From contig BDDD01001449.1 of assembly GCA_001972305.1 (NCBI GenBank), positions 327,042 to 391,041 of the forward strand: 64,000 nucleotides of DNA. The letters run 5' to 3'. The DNA is from Cephalotus follicularis. Lineage: Eukaryota; Streptophyta; Magnoliopsida; Oxalidales; Cephalotaceae. How positions within the stretch are numbered: the first letter of the stretch is position 1; the number at the start of each line of letters is the position of its first letter. Positions 22,788 through 33,700 of the stretch are shown here, piece by piece. The notes beneath the pieces are model-generated. The model was not told where the DNA came from and did no database searches. It saw nothing but the letters and a program-made list of their open reading frames with translations. Both the position numbers and the translations under genes were made by a program.

Positions 22788-25364
22788 CAGTTAGGTGGGT
22801 GCGTACATATGGTGTGTGTTTATGTATTTGCAGCTGCACAAATCAAATAGTAGGAGCTATTTAATATATAGAATTAAGTTCTAACCTTGTCTTCTGTACG
22901 CCGATAAAGGTATCTAAGAAGAATATTTTTGGTCTCAGTAGTAATCACTGCAAAAAGATTTTACAAAAAGTTGAGGCACACAAAGTGAGATTTTCTCCAG
23001 ATCATTTGTAGATCAATAAATGGTAACTAGTAACAACGGTTGAGATTTTAAAGCGGGTCAAACTCACACCAATATGCCAAAATCAAACAACATGACCAAC
23101 ACCTTCTCATAGAAAAGCCCCACATACATGTCCCAAAATGATAACAATGTAACAGATGCCATTACCCCATACATACACAAAATTAGATTTTAGACATGAA
23201 GCTCATTTAAGCTATCTAATTATTCATTGCCCCTGCATCACGAATCAACTTCCAGTAATAAATTCTAAACCTTCTTGGTGGAAGCAATCAAGGTCAGTAA
23301 ATTGAATCGTAGAGGTAAAGGCCTTTAAAGAAAAGAAGATAACACGTGTATCCCAGAGTCGAAAGATCGTGCACAATGAGAAATCTATTAGCTCTAAGGG
23401 GCAAAAATCATCCTAGAATATCTAGGGATATATACCATCTTACAATGGAGATAATTGAAAGAAGGGCCCACAATCACATAGGCACAACGACATATGTAGG
23501 GTGGACAACAATTACAAAGGCTGTCTTTGATCATATGAGGGAGGTGGTTCTACAGTCCCCTTATGTGTGGAATCATAATAGAACAGTGAAGAGAGGATGC
23601 TGAGAATTTCCCTCAACTTCACTAAGGAAAAAAGCATAAAGATTGATCAATTTTCCTGAAGAGCTGCTAGTATCACGTGTATCTGAAATTTATTTTCCTG
23701 TCCAACTTTTTTTATTTGAATTGGATGTTAAATCCTTCTTTTTCATCCATTCAGGTGGATCTCTTAAGATCTTTCGGGAGAGTCCAAGAGATGTCAAGAG
23801 AAACAGCAAATACAAATACAGGCACGATTACACCATGGATTATAGTATTATAATGTTCTTGGTTGAATCATGCTGTTATGTCCATATAAAGTCACACAAT
23901 GTCAATGTCTTCAGAAAATAAAAACTAACAGACTCTGTCATTTGATGCATAAAAATGTGTCCGATTTCAACAAAACTGTAAACAGCCCATGCTAGACAAT
24001 CTCCATAGTACAGGATACATTAAAAAAGTATAATTAGAATTACTACCACCATATAATGAAGTGAAACCTAATAGCATCGACAACGATAAAAGGTATAATT
24101 ATTACAGACCATTTAAATTCCCGGCCGAATTAGCCCAATTATAATACCTCAATAAAAGATAGGTGCGGAAGGTGATGGGAAAAAAGAAGGTCCAGAAATG
24201 AAACCATAAGCAGAATATAAGATTGCTTCATTACCTTGATCGGGCGGTGGAAGAGTTCGGCTATGAGTGGGACGGTAGGTGGCTGGTGACGTTTTCTACA
24301 ACATTTGAAGAGGGGAAATAACATAGTTTTAGAATAAGAGAGAAAATAACTCATTAGTCCATAAGAAAGTTCGGTCCCAATTCCAAGAAATAAAATAAAA
24401 TAAAGAAAGAAAGAAGATCCATCTCAAACCAGAAGACATATTTATCAATACTAGTTTAATGTATAGCAAATAGCCACTAAAAACTAGACGGTGGTAAAAG
24501 GACATGTGCTCAGATAGCACAGCGCCTGTTCTTTGTAGCTAAAAAGCATAAAAACGAGCAGCTCAAAAAAGCCTGACCAGAACATTCTGGTTGATTCCTG
24601 CTAGACTTGCCTTCAATTGCATACAGATATGTTTGCGCAGATTGTAAAATGGACTTCAGGCTACATTTAGCACTAAGCATTTCAGTGTTTTCAATTTACT
24701 GGGTCGATTCTACATTTTCTTTCCCATGTAGAAATATCATATCTGACAAATATCTCTCATAATAATTTGACAATAATTTAAAATTCAGTCCTCTATAAAC
24801 ACTAAATATTTAGTTAAGATGGAAAAGAGCAACCAGACCAGATGAGTCCTTGTCCACTAAACATAAAATTCCCATAATGGAAAAACTATAACCATAACAA
24901 CCCCATATATTTGAACTGCCACACTTAATTAGAATCACATAAAGAAGAAACCAAATCATTCATGGAGTGATTAACATATAGAGTTACGGATCATAACAAT
25001 ATGAACCCGAGTCAGAAACTACAGTAAGTATCTAATCGAAAATACCCAGATACACTAATATAAAATATATAACATAAAAACATCATAAAAAAGCAAAACC
25101 GTTATCTCATGAGAATCTGGCCAATAAATCGAACAATGAGTAAGAAACAACAACAAGAATCATTAAACAATAGAAAGAAAAACATACAATGAGTATGATA
25201 GTTGAATAAAAAAATAAAGAGAAAAAGGTTTGTTGTTTATTTGGGGTTGATGTTGATAAGGTGTTTGATGAAATACATACGGAGGGATTAGAAGGATCAG
25301 AGGGACGAAGTTGGCTGAAGTTATGAGGGTCAAAGGAAGGCCAGTCACTGAGTATAGACCCCAT
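22635..25364 (-). CDS. DDA1: DET1- and DDB1-associated protein 1
   Basis: DDA1 is a small subunit of CUL4-DDB1 ubiquitin ligases that works with DET1 and COP10 (CDD complex). In plants it helps present substrates such as ABA receptors for degradation. Four short exons, 25364-25281, 24295-24235, 22947-22886 and 22715-22635, splice in frame into 95 residues, matching the roughly 100-residue plant family. Features are the N-terminal [19 protein letters not shown], then [14 protein letters not shown], the conserved core [17 protein letters not shown] and a basic tail [10 protein letters not shown]. The ATG at 25364 was chosen because the upstream in-frame extension lacks an ATG. Introns 1 and 2 are about 1.0 and 1.3 kb and hold nothing I recognise. 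A TG/GA dinucleotide repeat sits before exon 4. Confidence 0.9.
22756..22788. repeat. (GT)n(GA)n microsatellite
   Basis: A run of GTGTGTGTGTGTGT followed by GAGAGAGAGAGAGAG, in DDA1 intron 3. Simple sequence repeat, likely length-polymorphic. Confidence 0.85.
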
Positions 25365-25947
25365 TGCACTGCGCCGCTTTCTGCCCCAAAATCTCACAAT
25401 GACTTCGATTATGGAACCTGCCTCGACTCCTACTCTACAACATACACCGCTTGCCTCGTTAAAACATCATGTTTTAGTCCTTTTATATCACTGTATTACC
25501 CGTGTAACAATTTTCTCTTATCCCTTTATATACCAATTTCTATATTATTATGTTAAAGTATTAATTTTGTACTATTTTTATTTCTATTTTCCCACTCTTT
25601 TTTATTTTGATTTTCTTTTTTTTTATAAAAAAAAATCAGGTATTACTAAAGTGATTAAAAAATGGGCGGGTGGCTCAAATGGCTAACGAGACATGAGGCA
25701 AACTTGAAACGTCGTGAAAATGTAAATTATACGAATTTAACAAATACAAATGATAAGGATGTACATCTATCTAGATGGGATTGACGCATTCGAACTCATT
25801 CCATGATAAAATCTTTTTCATTAAACTCGTAATTATTTATGGTGTATAATATGTTGTTCTAACATGTGTTATATTGTTCCCCATTATATGTCGTCTTATT
25901 CATATTCGCTGCCAATTATTAACTACTAACGTACAAACCAGCTAATA
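25365..25947. other. DDA1 upstream region
   Basis: This should contain the DDA1 5' UTR and promoter, which read leftwards. It is AT-rich with poly-T tracts. No exon was recognised. Confidence 0.4.
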
Positions 25948-25952
25948 CAAAT

Positions 25953-27403
25953 TGTTGATACATAAATTTTTTCTTCAACAGCACCCCACGTGTAAGGGCT
26001 TGATTTGTTTTAGGGGAACGCTGAAATTTGTCTGAGAAATGGTTTTTGGTGAAGGCTGGTGATCCCTGCACAAGCAAGAGAGAGATAGAAAGTCTAGGAA
26101 GTTGTTCTCCCGGAAACACTCCGACGCTCAAGTCAGCCATTTTCTTCATCCCTTCCCCTGGTCAGCCCAGAAAGGCTCTGCACGTCAACTCAGGAGGGGT
26201 CCCCAGCTCTGCCTCTCCCCTTTCCTTGATCAGCCCAGGAAGGCTCCGTACGCCAACCCAGGAGGGGTCCTCAACCCTGCCTCATCCCTTCCCCTAGTCA
26301 GCCTAGGAAGGCTCTGCACGCCAACCCAGGAGGGGTCCTCAACCATGCCTCATCCCTTCCCCTGGTCAGCCTAGGAAGGCTCTACACGTCAACCCAGGAG
26401 GGGTCCCCAGCTCTGCCTCTCCCCTTTCCCTGGTCAGCCTAGGAAGGCTCTGCACGCCAACCCAGGAGGGGTCCTCAACCCTGCCTCATCCCTTCCCCTG
26501 GTCAGCCCAGGAAGGCTCTGCACGCCAACCCAGGAGGGACCCTCAACCCTGCCTCATCCCTTCCCCTAGTCAGCCCAGGAAGGCTCTACATGCCAACCCA
26601 GGAGGGGTCCTCAGCTCTGCCTCTTCCCTTCCCCTGGTCAACCCAGGAAGGCTCCGCAAGCTGACCCAGGGGAGGTCTTTCCCTGGAGTACTATCCCGGC
26701 TCCGATTTTTTCGACTCTGGTCCCCCTCCTCTGCCAAAGCCAGAGAAGTAGGACCAAGGGGGGTGTATGATGTGGGAAAAATCCTATATAAGTTTGGTGA
26801 CGCGCGTCACAAGGGAAGGACAACAGGTGTCCTCCCAGGGCATGAGCACGTGGCACATATCATGATATGTCATCAAGGGAAAAAGCCGGCTAAACAGACT
26901 GACAGGCCACCAGGGCCGTCAGGTCAGGCTTGCACGCCCCCGCAGCCACTTAGTTAAGTTGACACCCCATCACGTCAAGATGGGAAAACATGCCGGCACA
27001 GCCCTCTCATCCATTAATGGGCTTGCGGCCACAGCCACCAAATGGGGAGGAGACCAAGGAAAATGTCAGGACCACTCACATTCGTTCCCTAGGGGCAACC
27101 AACTCCCGATTGGACGCTCATCAGTCACAGACATTCCTATAAATACCAGTTCAACAGTCAATACAAAGGTCAGCCATTTTCTTCTAACACAAAAAGAACC
27201 TAAATACTCTCTGTACAACTGCTAACTTGAGCGTCGGAGTATCACCGAGAGAACAACCTCCTGGACCTTCTATCTCTCTTGTTTGTGCAGGGATCACCAG
27301 CCTTCACCAAAAACCCTTTCTCGGACAGATTACAGCGTTCCCCTAAAACAAATCAAGCTATTATACGTGGGGTGTTGTTGAAGGAAAAATTTATGCATCA
27401 ACA
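25953..27403. mobile_element. LTR-like element with long inverted ends and internal minisatellite
   Basis: The element begins TGTTGATACATAAATT and ends AATTTATGCATCAACA. It is flanked by the exact 5-bp direct repeat CAAAT (25948-25952 and 27404-27408), as for an LTR retroelement insertion. The first 170 or so bases are the reverse complement of the last 170 or so, with about 10 % divergence: both contain the gatcaccagccttcacc and acttgagcgtcggag motifs or their complements. Between them lie an eight-copy 68-bp tandem array and a GC-rich segment with a promoter-like CCTATAAATACC at 27137-27148. The right 630 bp looks like U3-R-U5 of an LTR. The left end looks like an inverted copy of its terminus. 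No gag, pol or transposase is present. It could be a rearranged solo LTR or a fold-back element. Confidence 0.7.
26163..26685. repeat. Minisatellite, 68-bp unit, about 8 copies
   Basis: Units start at 26163, 26231, 26299, 26367, 26435, 26503, 26571 and 26639, an exact 68-bp period. The core is CAGCCCAGGAAGGCTCTGCA, then GCCAACCCAGGAGGGGTCCT and a CCCTTCCCCTGGT ending. Point differences (CAGCCC or CAGCCT, CTCAACC or CCCAGCT) mark sub-types arranged in a higher-order pattern. The GC content contrasts strongly with the flanks. Short open frames through it are repeat artefacts. Confidence 0.95.
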
Positions 27404-27408
27404 CAAAT

Positions 27409-27700
27409 GATTAAGGCACGTGTCTACGAGATTAGTATCTAATACTATGTATAATTAGTTACTCAAATAGAATTACAAAAAGAAAAAAAAAACGTGCAAA
27501 AACAATCCTACACAGCCGTCCGATTTGCAGGCCCCACTCAAAACAACAAACGGTAGATAAAATCACGACCGCTAAAAAGATGCACCTCCACGGAACAAAA
27601 AAGAGCTCGATAGTATAGTATCTTTACCCTCCGTCTTCCTCCTAGCTAGGTTTTTATAGCTCTCTCGATAGAACTAGCTCGGTAAGTAACAAAAAAGAAA
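27409..27700. promoter_or_regulatory. Probable promoter and 5' UTR of the G-patch gene
   Basis: Short region between the LTR-like element and the G-patch start codon. It contains TATAGTATAGTATC near 27610 and a pyrimidine-rich leader. The LTR-like element ends only about 300 bp before the ATG, so it may have become part of the promoter. This is inference from position alone. Confidence 0.35.
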
Positions 27701-30700
27701 ATGTCGGCACCTGAAGCTCCTCTCCGATATGTCGGCATCGAGCGCCAATCCGCTGCGTTTCGCCTCATGAAACAAATGGTATAAATCTCCAGATTTTGAA
27801 TTATGTTACTGTGTGTATAATATATGAGGTGTAATGTTAAACAATTAGGGTTCCTTTTTTGTTTAGGGATGGGAAGAAGGAGAAGGACTAGGGAAGGACA
27901 AACAAGGAATCAAAAGTTACGTTAGAGTAAAAAACAAACAGGACAGTACCGGTTCGTTTCTCTTCTTCTTTTTTTTTTTTTTATATAACATGTACATACA
28001 TGTTTTTATATATGTATTATAGGATTTGTGATACATAAAACGAATGAAAATTACGTTTTTGCAATAATTAAAAATTAAATTAAATTACAAATTTGAAGGT
28101 AATATACACTTTTGATCGTGAAGACATCAGCTGCGTTTGCGAACACAGTTTGTGCTTTTGACTGTTGCTTTTAGCAATTTTTATAACTCTTTAAGTTAAA
28201 ATAAAAAACTACATGACTTCAGTTTTAGCTTTTTTTGTGTTTAGTTTAGTTTGTTAAGGATGTTAATCATTTGGTTAATGTTACTAATTCTACTGGTTAG
28301 TTAGTTTGATTCTTTGTTCTTATATATATGAGGTGGCTGTACCTACTTTTGTCCTGTTTTTGTTTTGTTACCAGCTCATCATTGAGCTTATCCTTTATGT
28401 TGTATAAGAGGCAACTTGTAACAACATTTTTCACTGACTGAGTAATACAACATATACACATTGTTTTTTTATCTCCTACTATCTTGGTATCAGAGCTTAG
28501 GATTTCTTCTCCCCTTTTGTGTCTTTTTGTCGAGCAGGTTGTGTGCACCTTTTGGCACACCATTTTTCAAGCCATGGCTTCCTCTGCCTCACCGATTTCA
28601 CAGACTCTTTCATCCTCTACTTCAGATTCTCAATCCCCTCCCTCTTCTCAATCTTCCTTGTCTGTTGCTCAACCTCCAATCACCAACATTCATCATTTTC
28701 TGTCCATAAAACTAACCTCTACCAATTACCTCATCTGGAGGTCCCAGTTTCTTGCTCTACTCAGAGGCTATGACCTGCTCCCTTATGTTGATGGCAGTAC
28801 TCAGCCACCGCACCAACTACTTGATGATGGCTCCACCAATCCTGCCTATCTTTTGTGGCACAAACAAGATCGGTTTTTATTGAGTTGGCTTCTCTCTTCT
28901 CTCACGGAAGGTGTCCATGTGCAGGTTGTCGGACTTGACACTTCCCGGACTGTGTGGCAGTACCTCATGTCTGCCTTCTCCTCTCAATCTCAAGTCCGTA
29001 TTATGCAACTCAAGCTCAGCCTACATTCTATCAAGAAAGGTGGAGAGTCCATGTCCTCCTACCTTTTGAAAGCCAAATCTATCTCCGATGAGTTAGCCCT
29101 TGCCTCTAAGCCGGTCTCCGATGACGATATGGTTCTCTATATAGTGGGTGGATTGAGCTCTGAGTATGCCTCTTTTGTAATTTCTATTACTACTCGACCT
29201 GTGCCTATTAGTGTGGCTGACTTACATGGTTTGTTACTTAATGAAGAAATTCAAGCTCAATCATCGGTTTCTGACCTTACGACCGCAACTGCAAACATGG
29301 CCCTCACAAATCGCAACTCTGACCATCGCAACCCTGACAATCGCTCCTTTGATCATCACTCCTCTGACAATCGCAACCACTATTGTGGTCATGGTCGCAG
29401 CTCCAATGGTCGACGTGACCGTGGACGCTACCCTCAACAACCATTCTATCATCCTTCACCCTATTATCCTCAAAGGCTAGTGTTTCCACCCCCTTACCCT
29501 CACTATCTGCCTCCTAATACAACCAGAGGTCCAAATTCCTCTTCCTATAATGACCCATTTTACCACAACATTGCTCCACCACAGGCCCATTAGGCGTATC
29601 CTTATTTTCCAACTGGACCCTCTACTCCACATATTCCCTTCCCTGACCCCCACAACCAGCCTAATTCTGTGACTGAATGGTGTGTTGGTACTGGAGCCAC
29701 TGATCATATAACTTAAAGATTTGAGTAGCCTTCAGTCCCTCTCTCCTTATACTGGCAATGAATCCGTTCGTGTGGGTAATGGCTCAAGTTTGGAAATTGC
29801 TCATATTGGCAGCTCTGGTGTGCCTACCTCTACTAATGCTTTTATTTTGAAGGACATTTTGCATGTGCCTAGTAGTACCTCAAATTTATTATTTGTGAGA
29901 CATTTTGCTTTAGACAATGATGTTTGTTTTGAGTTTCGCCCATTTTGTTTCAATGTGAAGGATCGATCCTCGGGGCGTACCCTTTTGCACGAACCGATTA
30001 AAGATGGTCTCTATCAATTGGCATTGAACTCTGCCTTCTCCAACAAATTTGCCTTGATGGGTTTTTGTGCTTCCTCCATGGATTGGCATTCTAGGCTTGG
30101 TCAATCCCTCATCATGCCTTGTCTCTCATCTTGTCTCTGTTTTTAAATTGCCAATTGTTTCTAAGCTTTCTAATTTAACTAGTGTTTGCACAGCATGTCA
30201 AATGGGCAAGTCCCACAAACTTCCCTTTCCTCGTTCCCTTTCTCGAACTAGTAGCCCTTTGTAAATTGTTTATTCGGATCTTTGGGGGCCTGCACCCACT
30301 TTGTCCATGGATGGACATCGTTTTTATATTATCTTTGTGGATGATTTTACTCGCTATACATGGTTCTTCCCTTTAGCCCATAAATCTGATGCTATTAAGG
30401 TTTTTCCTATTTTCAAAAACAATGTTGAAAATTTATTTCAATGCAAAATTAAATATCTCCGATCTGACTGGGGTTGTGAGTTTCACTTAATTCTTCCAAA
30501 CTCATGGGATTTCTCATCGCCTCTCTTGTCCCCACACTTCTGAACAAAATGGACTCATAGAGCGTAAACACCGTCACCTTGTCAAGACCGGACTCACCCT
30601 TTTAGCTCATAGTGGTCTCCCTCTAAAATTCTGGAATCATGCTTTAGACACCTCGGTCTATCTCATCAATCAACTTCCCGCTTCCCCTCCTCATCACATG

Positions 30701-33700
30701 TCTACTTTCACCAATGCCTTTGGGAGACCCCTTGATTATTCCTTTTTGAAAGTTTTCGGTTGTGCGTGTTATCCTTTCCTTCGTCCATTCAACAAACACA
30801 AACTAGAATACCATTCTCATCAATGTATTTTTCTTGGTTACTCTGCTACTCACTATAAGTGTTTTCATGTAGAATCTGGTCGACTTTATATTTCCCTTCA
30901 TGTAATTTTTGATGAACATCATTTTCCCTTCTCTCGGTCTCCAAAATCCACTTCTGCTCAATTGTTTCAGGTCTGGTCCTTTGGGCCTCTGCCTCATTTA
31001 GTCTCTCAGCTCACCACTCCAACAAATATGATTCCTCCGCCCTATAACTCTATTGGGGCTCCTGATTGTGTCTCTCAGCCCACTGCCTCCTCTCCTCAAT
31101 TGCCTCCTTCTCTTGTTGGGCCTTCTCCAAATACAATTCAAATTTCACCCATAACTCAACCCACTAACCTAGGCCCGCACTCGTCCCCTCTATCTGATAC
31201 TTCATCTTGCGATATCATTCCTCAAAATACCTCTTCGTCAAATTCAACTCCTGCTGTATCTCAACAATTACCCACGGTAACAGTCACCCCTCCATCTCCT
31301 CCCCGTCCTACCACCATTATTCACCCTATGATCACGCGTAACAAGGATGGTACCCGTGTTCCCAAAATCCCCAAAAGCTTCCATTCTACCAAATACCGTC
31401 TACCTCAGGCTCTCCTTGCCTCTACCTCCTCTGTTCTCGAACCCACAACATATAAGCAAGCGGTTCAATCCCCTGAGTGGCGTAATGCAGTGAATTTGGA
31501 GTTCAATGCCTTGATACGCAATGGCACTTGGGTTCTTACACCCCCTCCGAACGGCCGCAATATTATAGGCTCAAAATGGGTATTCAAAATCAAGCATCAT
31601 TCTAATGGTTTCATTGAGAGGTATAAAGCTCATCTAGTTGCTCAAGGGTATACACAAGAACATGGTATTGATTACGCCGATACTTTCGGTCCCGTCGTGA
31701 AACCGATAACTATTCGTACTGTACTTGCTATTGTCGTGTCCTCTGGATGGTCTCTTTGGCAATTGGATGTTCATAATGCCTTCTTGCATGGCAATCTCTC
31801 AGAGGAACTATACATGCGGCAGCCACCCGGTTTTGTACATGCTTAATTTCCTAATTATGTGTGTAAGCTCCGTAAGTCTCTATACGGGTTGAAGCAGGCA
31901 CCTCGCGCCTGGTTTGAGCGCCTGAGTTCGTTTCTTCTTACTTGTGGTTTTTGTGGGTCCAAAACTGATTCATTTCATTTCTCTTCATTTATCGGCAAAA
32001 TTCTGTTTACATACATCCTTGTGTACGTAGATGTCACCGGCAGTAACCCTTCCCATATGACTACCCTTCTCTCTAAACTGGGTTTTGAATTTGCTATCCA
32101 AGACTTGGGGGAACTTAGATATTTTCTTGGCATTGAGGTTCTGTCAACCCCTACTGGGCTCGTTCTTTCTCAGCAAAAGTATCTCACTGATCTTCTCCTG
32201 CGATCCAAAATAGATGGGGCGAAACCAGTGGCTACACCTATTTCCACTGGACACACTTACTCTCGTTTTCATGGCACTCCTCTGTCCGACCCAATTGAGC
32301 ATAGGAGCATAGTTGGTGCACTTCAATATGCTACTCTTACTCACCCTGATCTTGCTTTTGCGGTTAATAAGGCCTGTCAATTTCTGGCCTCTCCAACCGA
32401 CACTCATTGGCTGCTTGTGAAGGGAATTCTTCGTTATATTAAAGGTACTATCACACATAGTTTACATCTTCATCGTTCCTCATCTCAGGTGCTTGCTGCG
32501 TTCTCTAATGCCGATTGGGCTAGTTGTCCGGTTGATCGAAAATCTACAGGTGGCTATCTTATTTTTCTTGGCCCAAATTGATCTCCTGGCAGTCCCTTAA
32601 GCAACATACTATTGCTAGGTGCACTGAGAGCGAGTATAGGGCTCTGGCACTTGCCACAGCAGAGATTACATGGCTGCAGTCTCTATTGGTTGAGTTGGGT
32701 ATTGAACTTTCAACTTCGCCTATTCTTTGGTGCGACAATATCAGTGCCACTTACCTTTCTGCTAACCCTGTTTTTCACACCCACACTAAACATATCAAAA
32801 TTGATTTTCACTTTGTTCCTGATAAAGTTGCTAAGCGGGGTTTACAAGTGCAATTCATCTTCACCCAAGACCAACTTGCAGACATCCTTACCAAAGTGCT
32901 GTCATCTGCACGCTTTGCTTTTCTTTACTCCAAACTTCAACTTCATCCTCGGCCATTGAGTTTGCGGGGGGGCTGTTAATCATTTGGTTAATGTTACTAA
33001 TTCTACTGGTTAGTTAGTTTGCCAGTGTGTATTCTTTGGCTGAACCTACTTTTGTCTTGTTTTTGTTTTGTTACCAGATCATCATTGAGCTTATCCTGTA
33101 TCTTGTATAAGAGGCAACTTGTAACAACAATACAACATATACTCAATTTTTTTTTACCTCATTCTATCTTTCGTGAAGATAATATAAATTCAAAAGTTAA
33201 AATTTAAATTATTCTAAAATTTGATTTTAATTAAAAATAAAAATAATTATGTGTATGAGGTTTGGTATATAATGTATTTTGTTATGGAAATTTGCAATAG
33301 GTGTTGGCTTGGACAAACCGAATCCGTGGGCGTTTGATACAGCACAATTTGATAGCATTCTCAAAAGACTAAAAGTGGTATGTTCATCAATTGTACTTTA
33401 CTTTGATCATAGTGGGTGTGCTTCTCATCACACGAGTAAAGGACGGGATCTAGACCATAGTGGCAATGTGTGAAGCCCACATCCACCCATGGAAAATCTG
33501 GATCGTGTATTTTTCTCAGAAGATGGACTCTAGAGAAGTAAAAAACTGAAGCCTAACCCTTAGTTGATAACTAGAAATGGAACGATTCTTATGTTTGATT
33601 TCACTCTCACTCTCACTTCACTTACGATTATTTTATTTTATTTTTGTGGCATCGGCATTTTGCATCAGGCAGCGAAAACCACTGATGAAGGTATTGCATG

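Larger units (their letters stand above)
28261..33169 (+). mobile_element. Degenerate Ty1/Copia LTR retrotransposon in an intron
   Basis: A 4.9-kb element in intron 2 of the G-patch gene, same orientation. It has short LTRs at each end, a primer-binding site TGGTATCAGAGC at 28495-28506 (initiator Met-tRNA type), gag, remnants of protease, integrase, reverse transcriptase and RNase H in Copia order, and a purine tract (GCGGGGGGG) before the 3' LTR. The short LTRs and gag type suggest the Ale/Retrofit lineage, tentatively. Coding damage is extensive: stops at 29591 and 31844, frame changes between 30100 and 30700 and near 32570, Gly at the expected catalytic Asp of the protease, and loss of the second Asp of the YVDD motif. 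Element and LTR divergence indicate an old insertion. The target duplication was not resolved. Confidence 0.93.

Noticed and set aside
23346-23921. Open frames inside DDA1 intron 2
   Set aside because: No domain, and they lie within an intron whose splice sites keep the DDA1 frame. Most likely chance.
25660-25740. tRNA-like sequence with GGTGGCTCAAATGGCTAACGAG
   Set aside because: It has a superficial D-arm resemblance, but no anticodon or T arm (GGTTCAAAT-type) follows at the right distance.
26028-26374. Open frames across the 68-bp minisatellite
   Set aside because: They simply translate the tandem unit and shift frame between units, because 68 is not a multiple of three.
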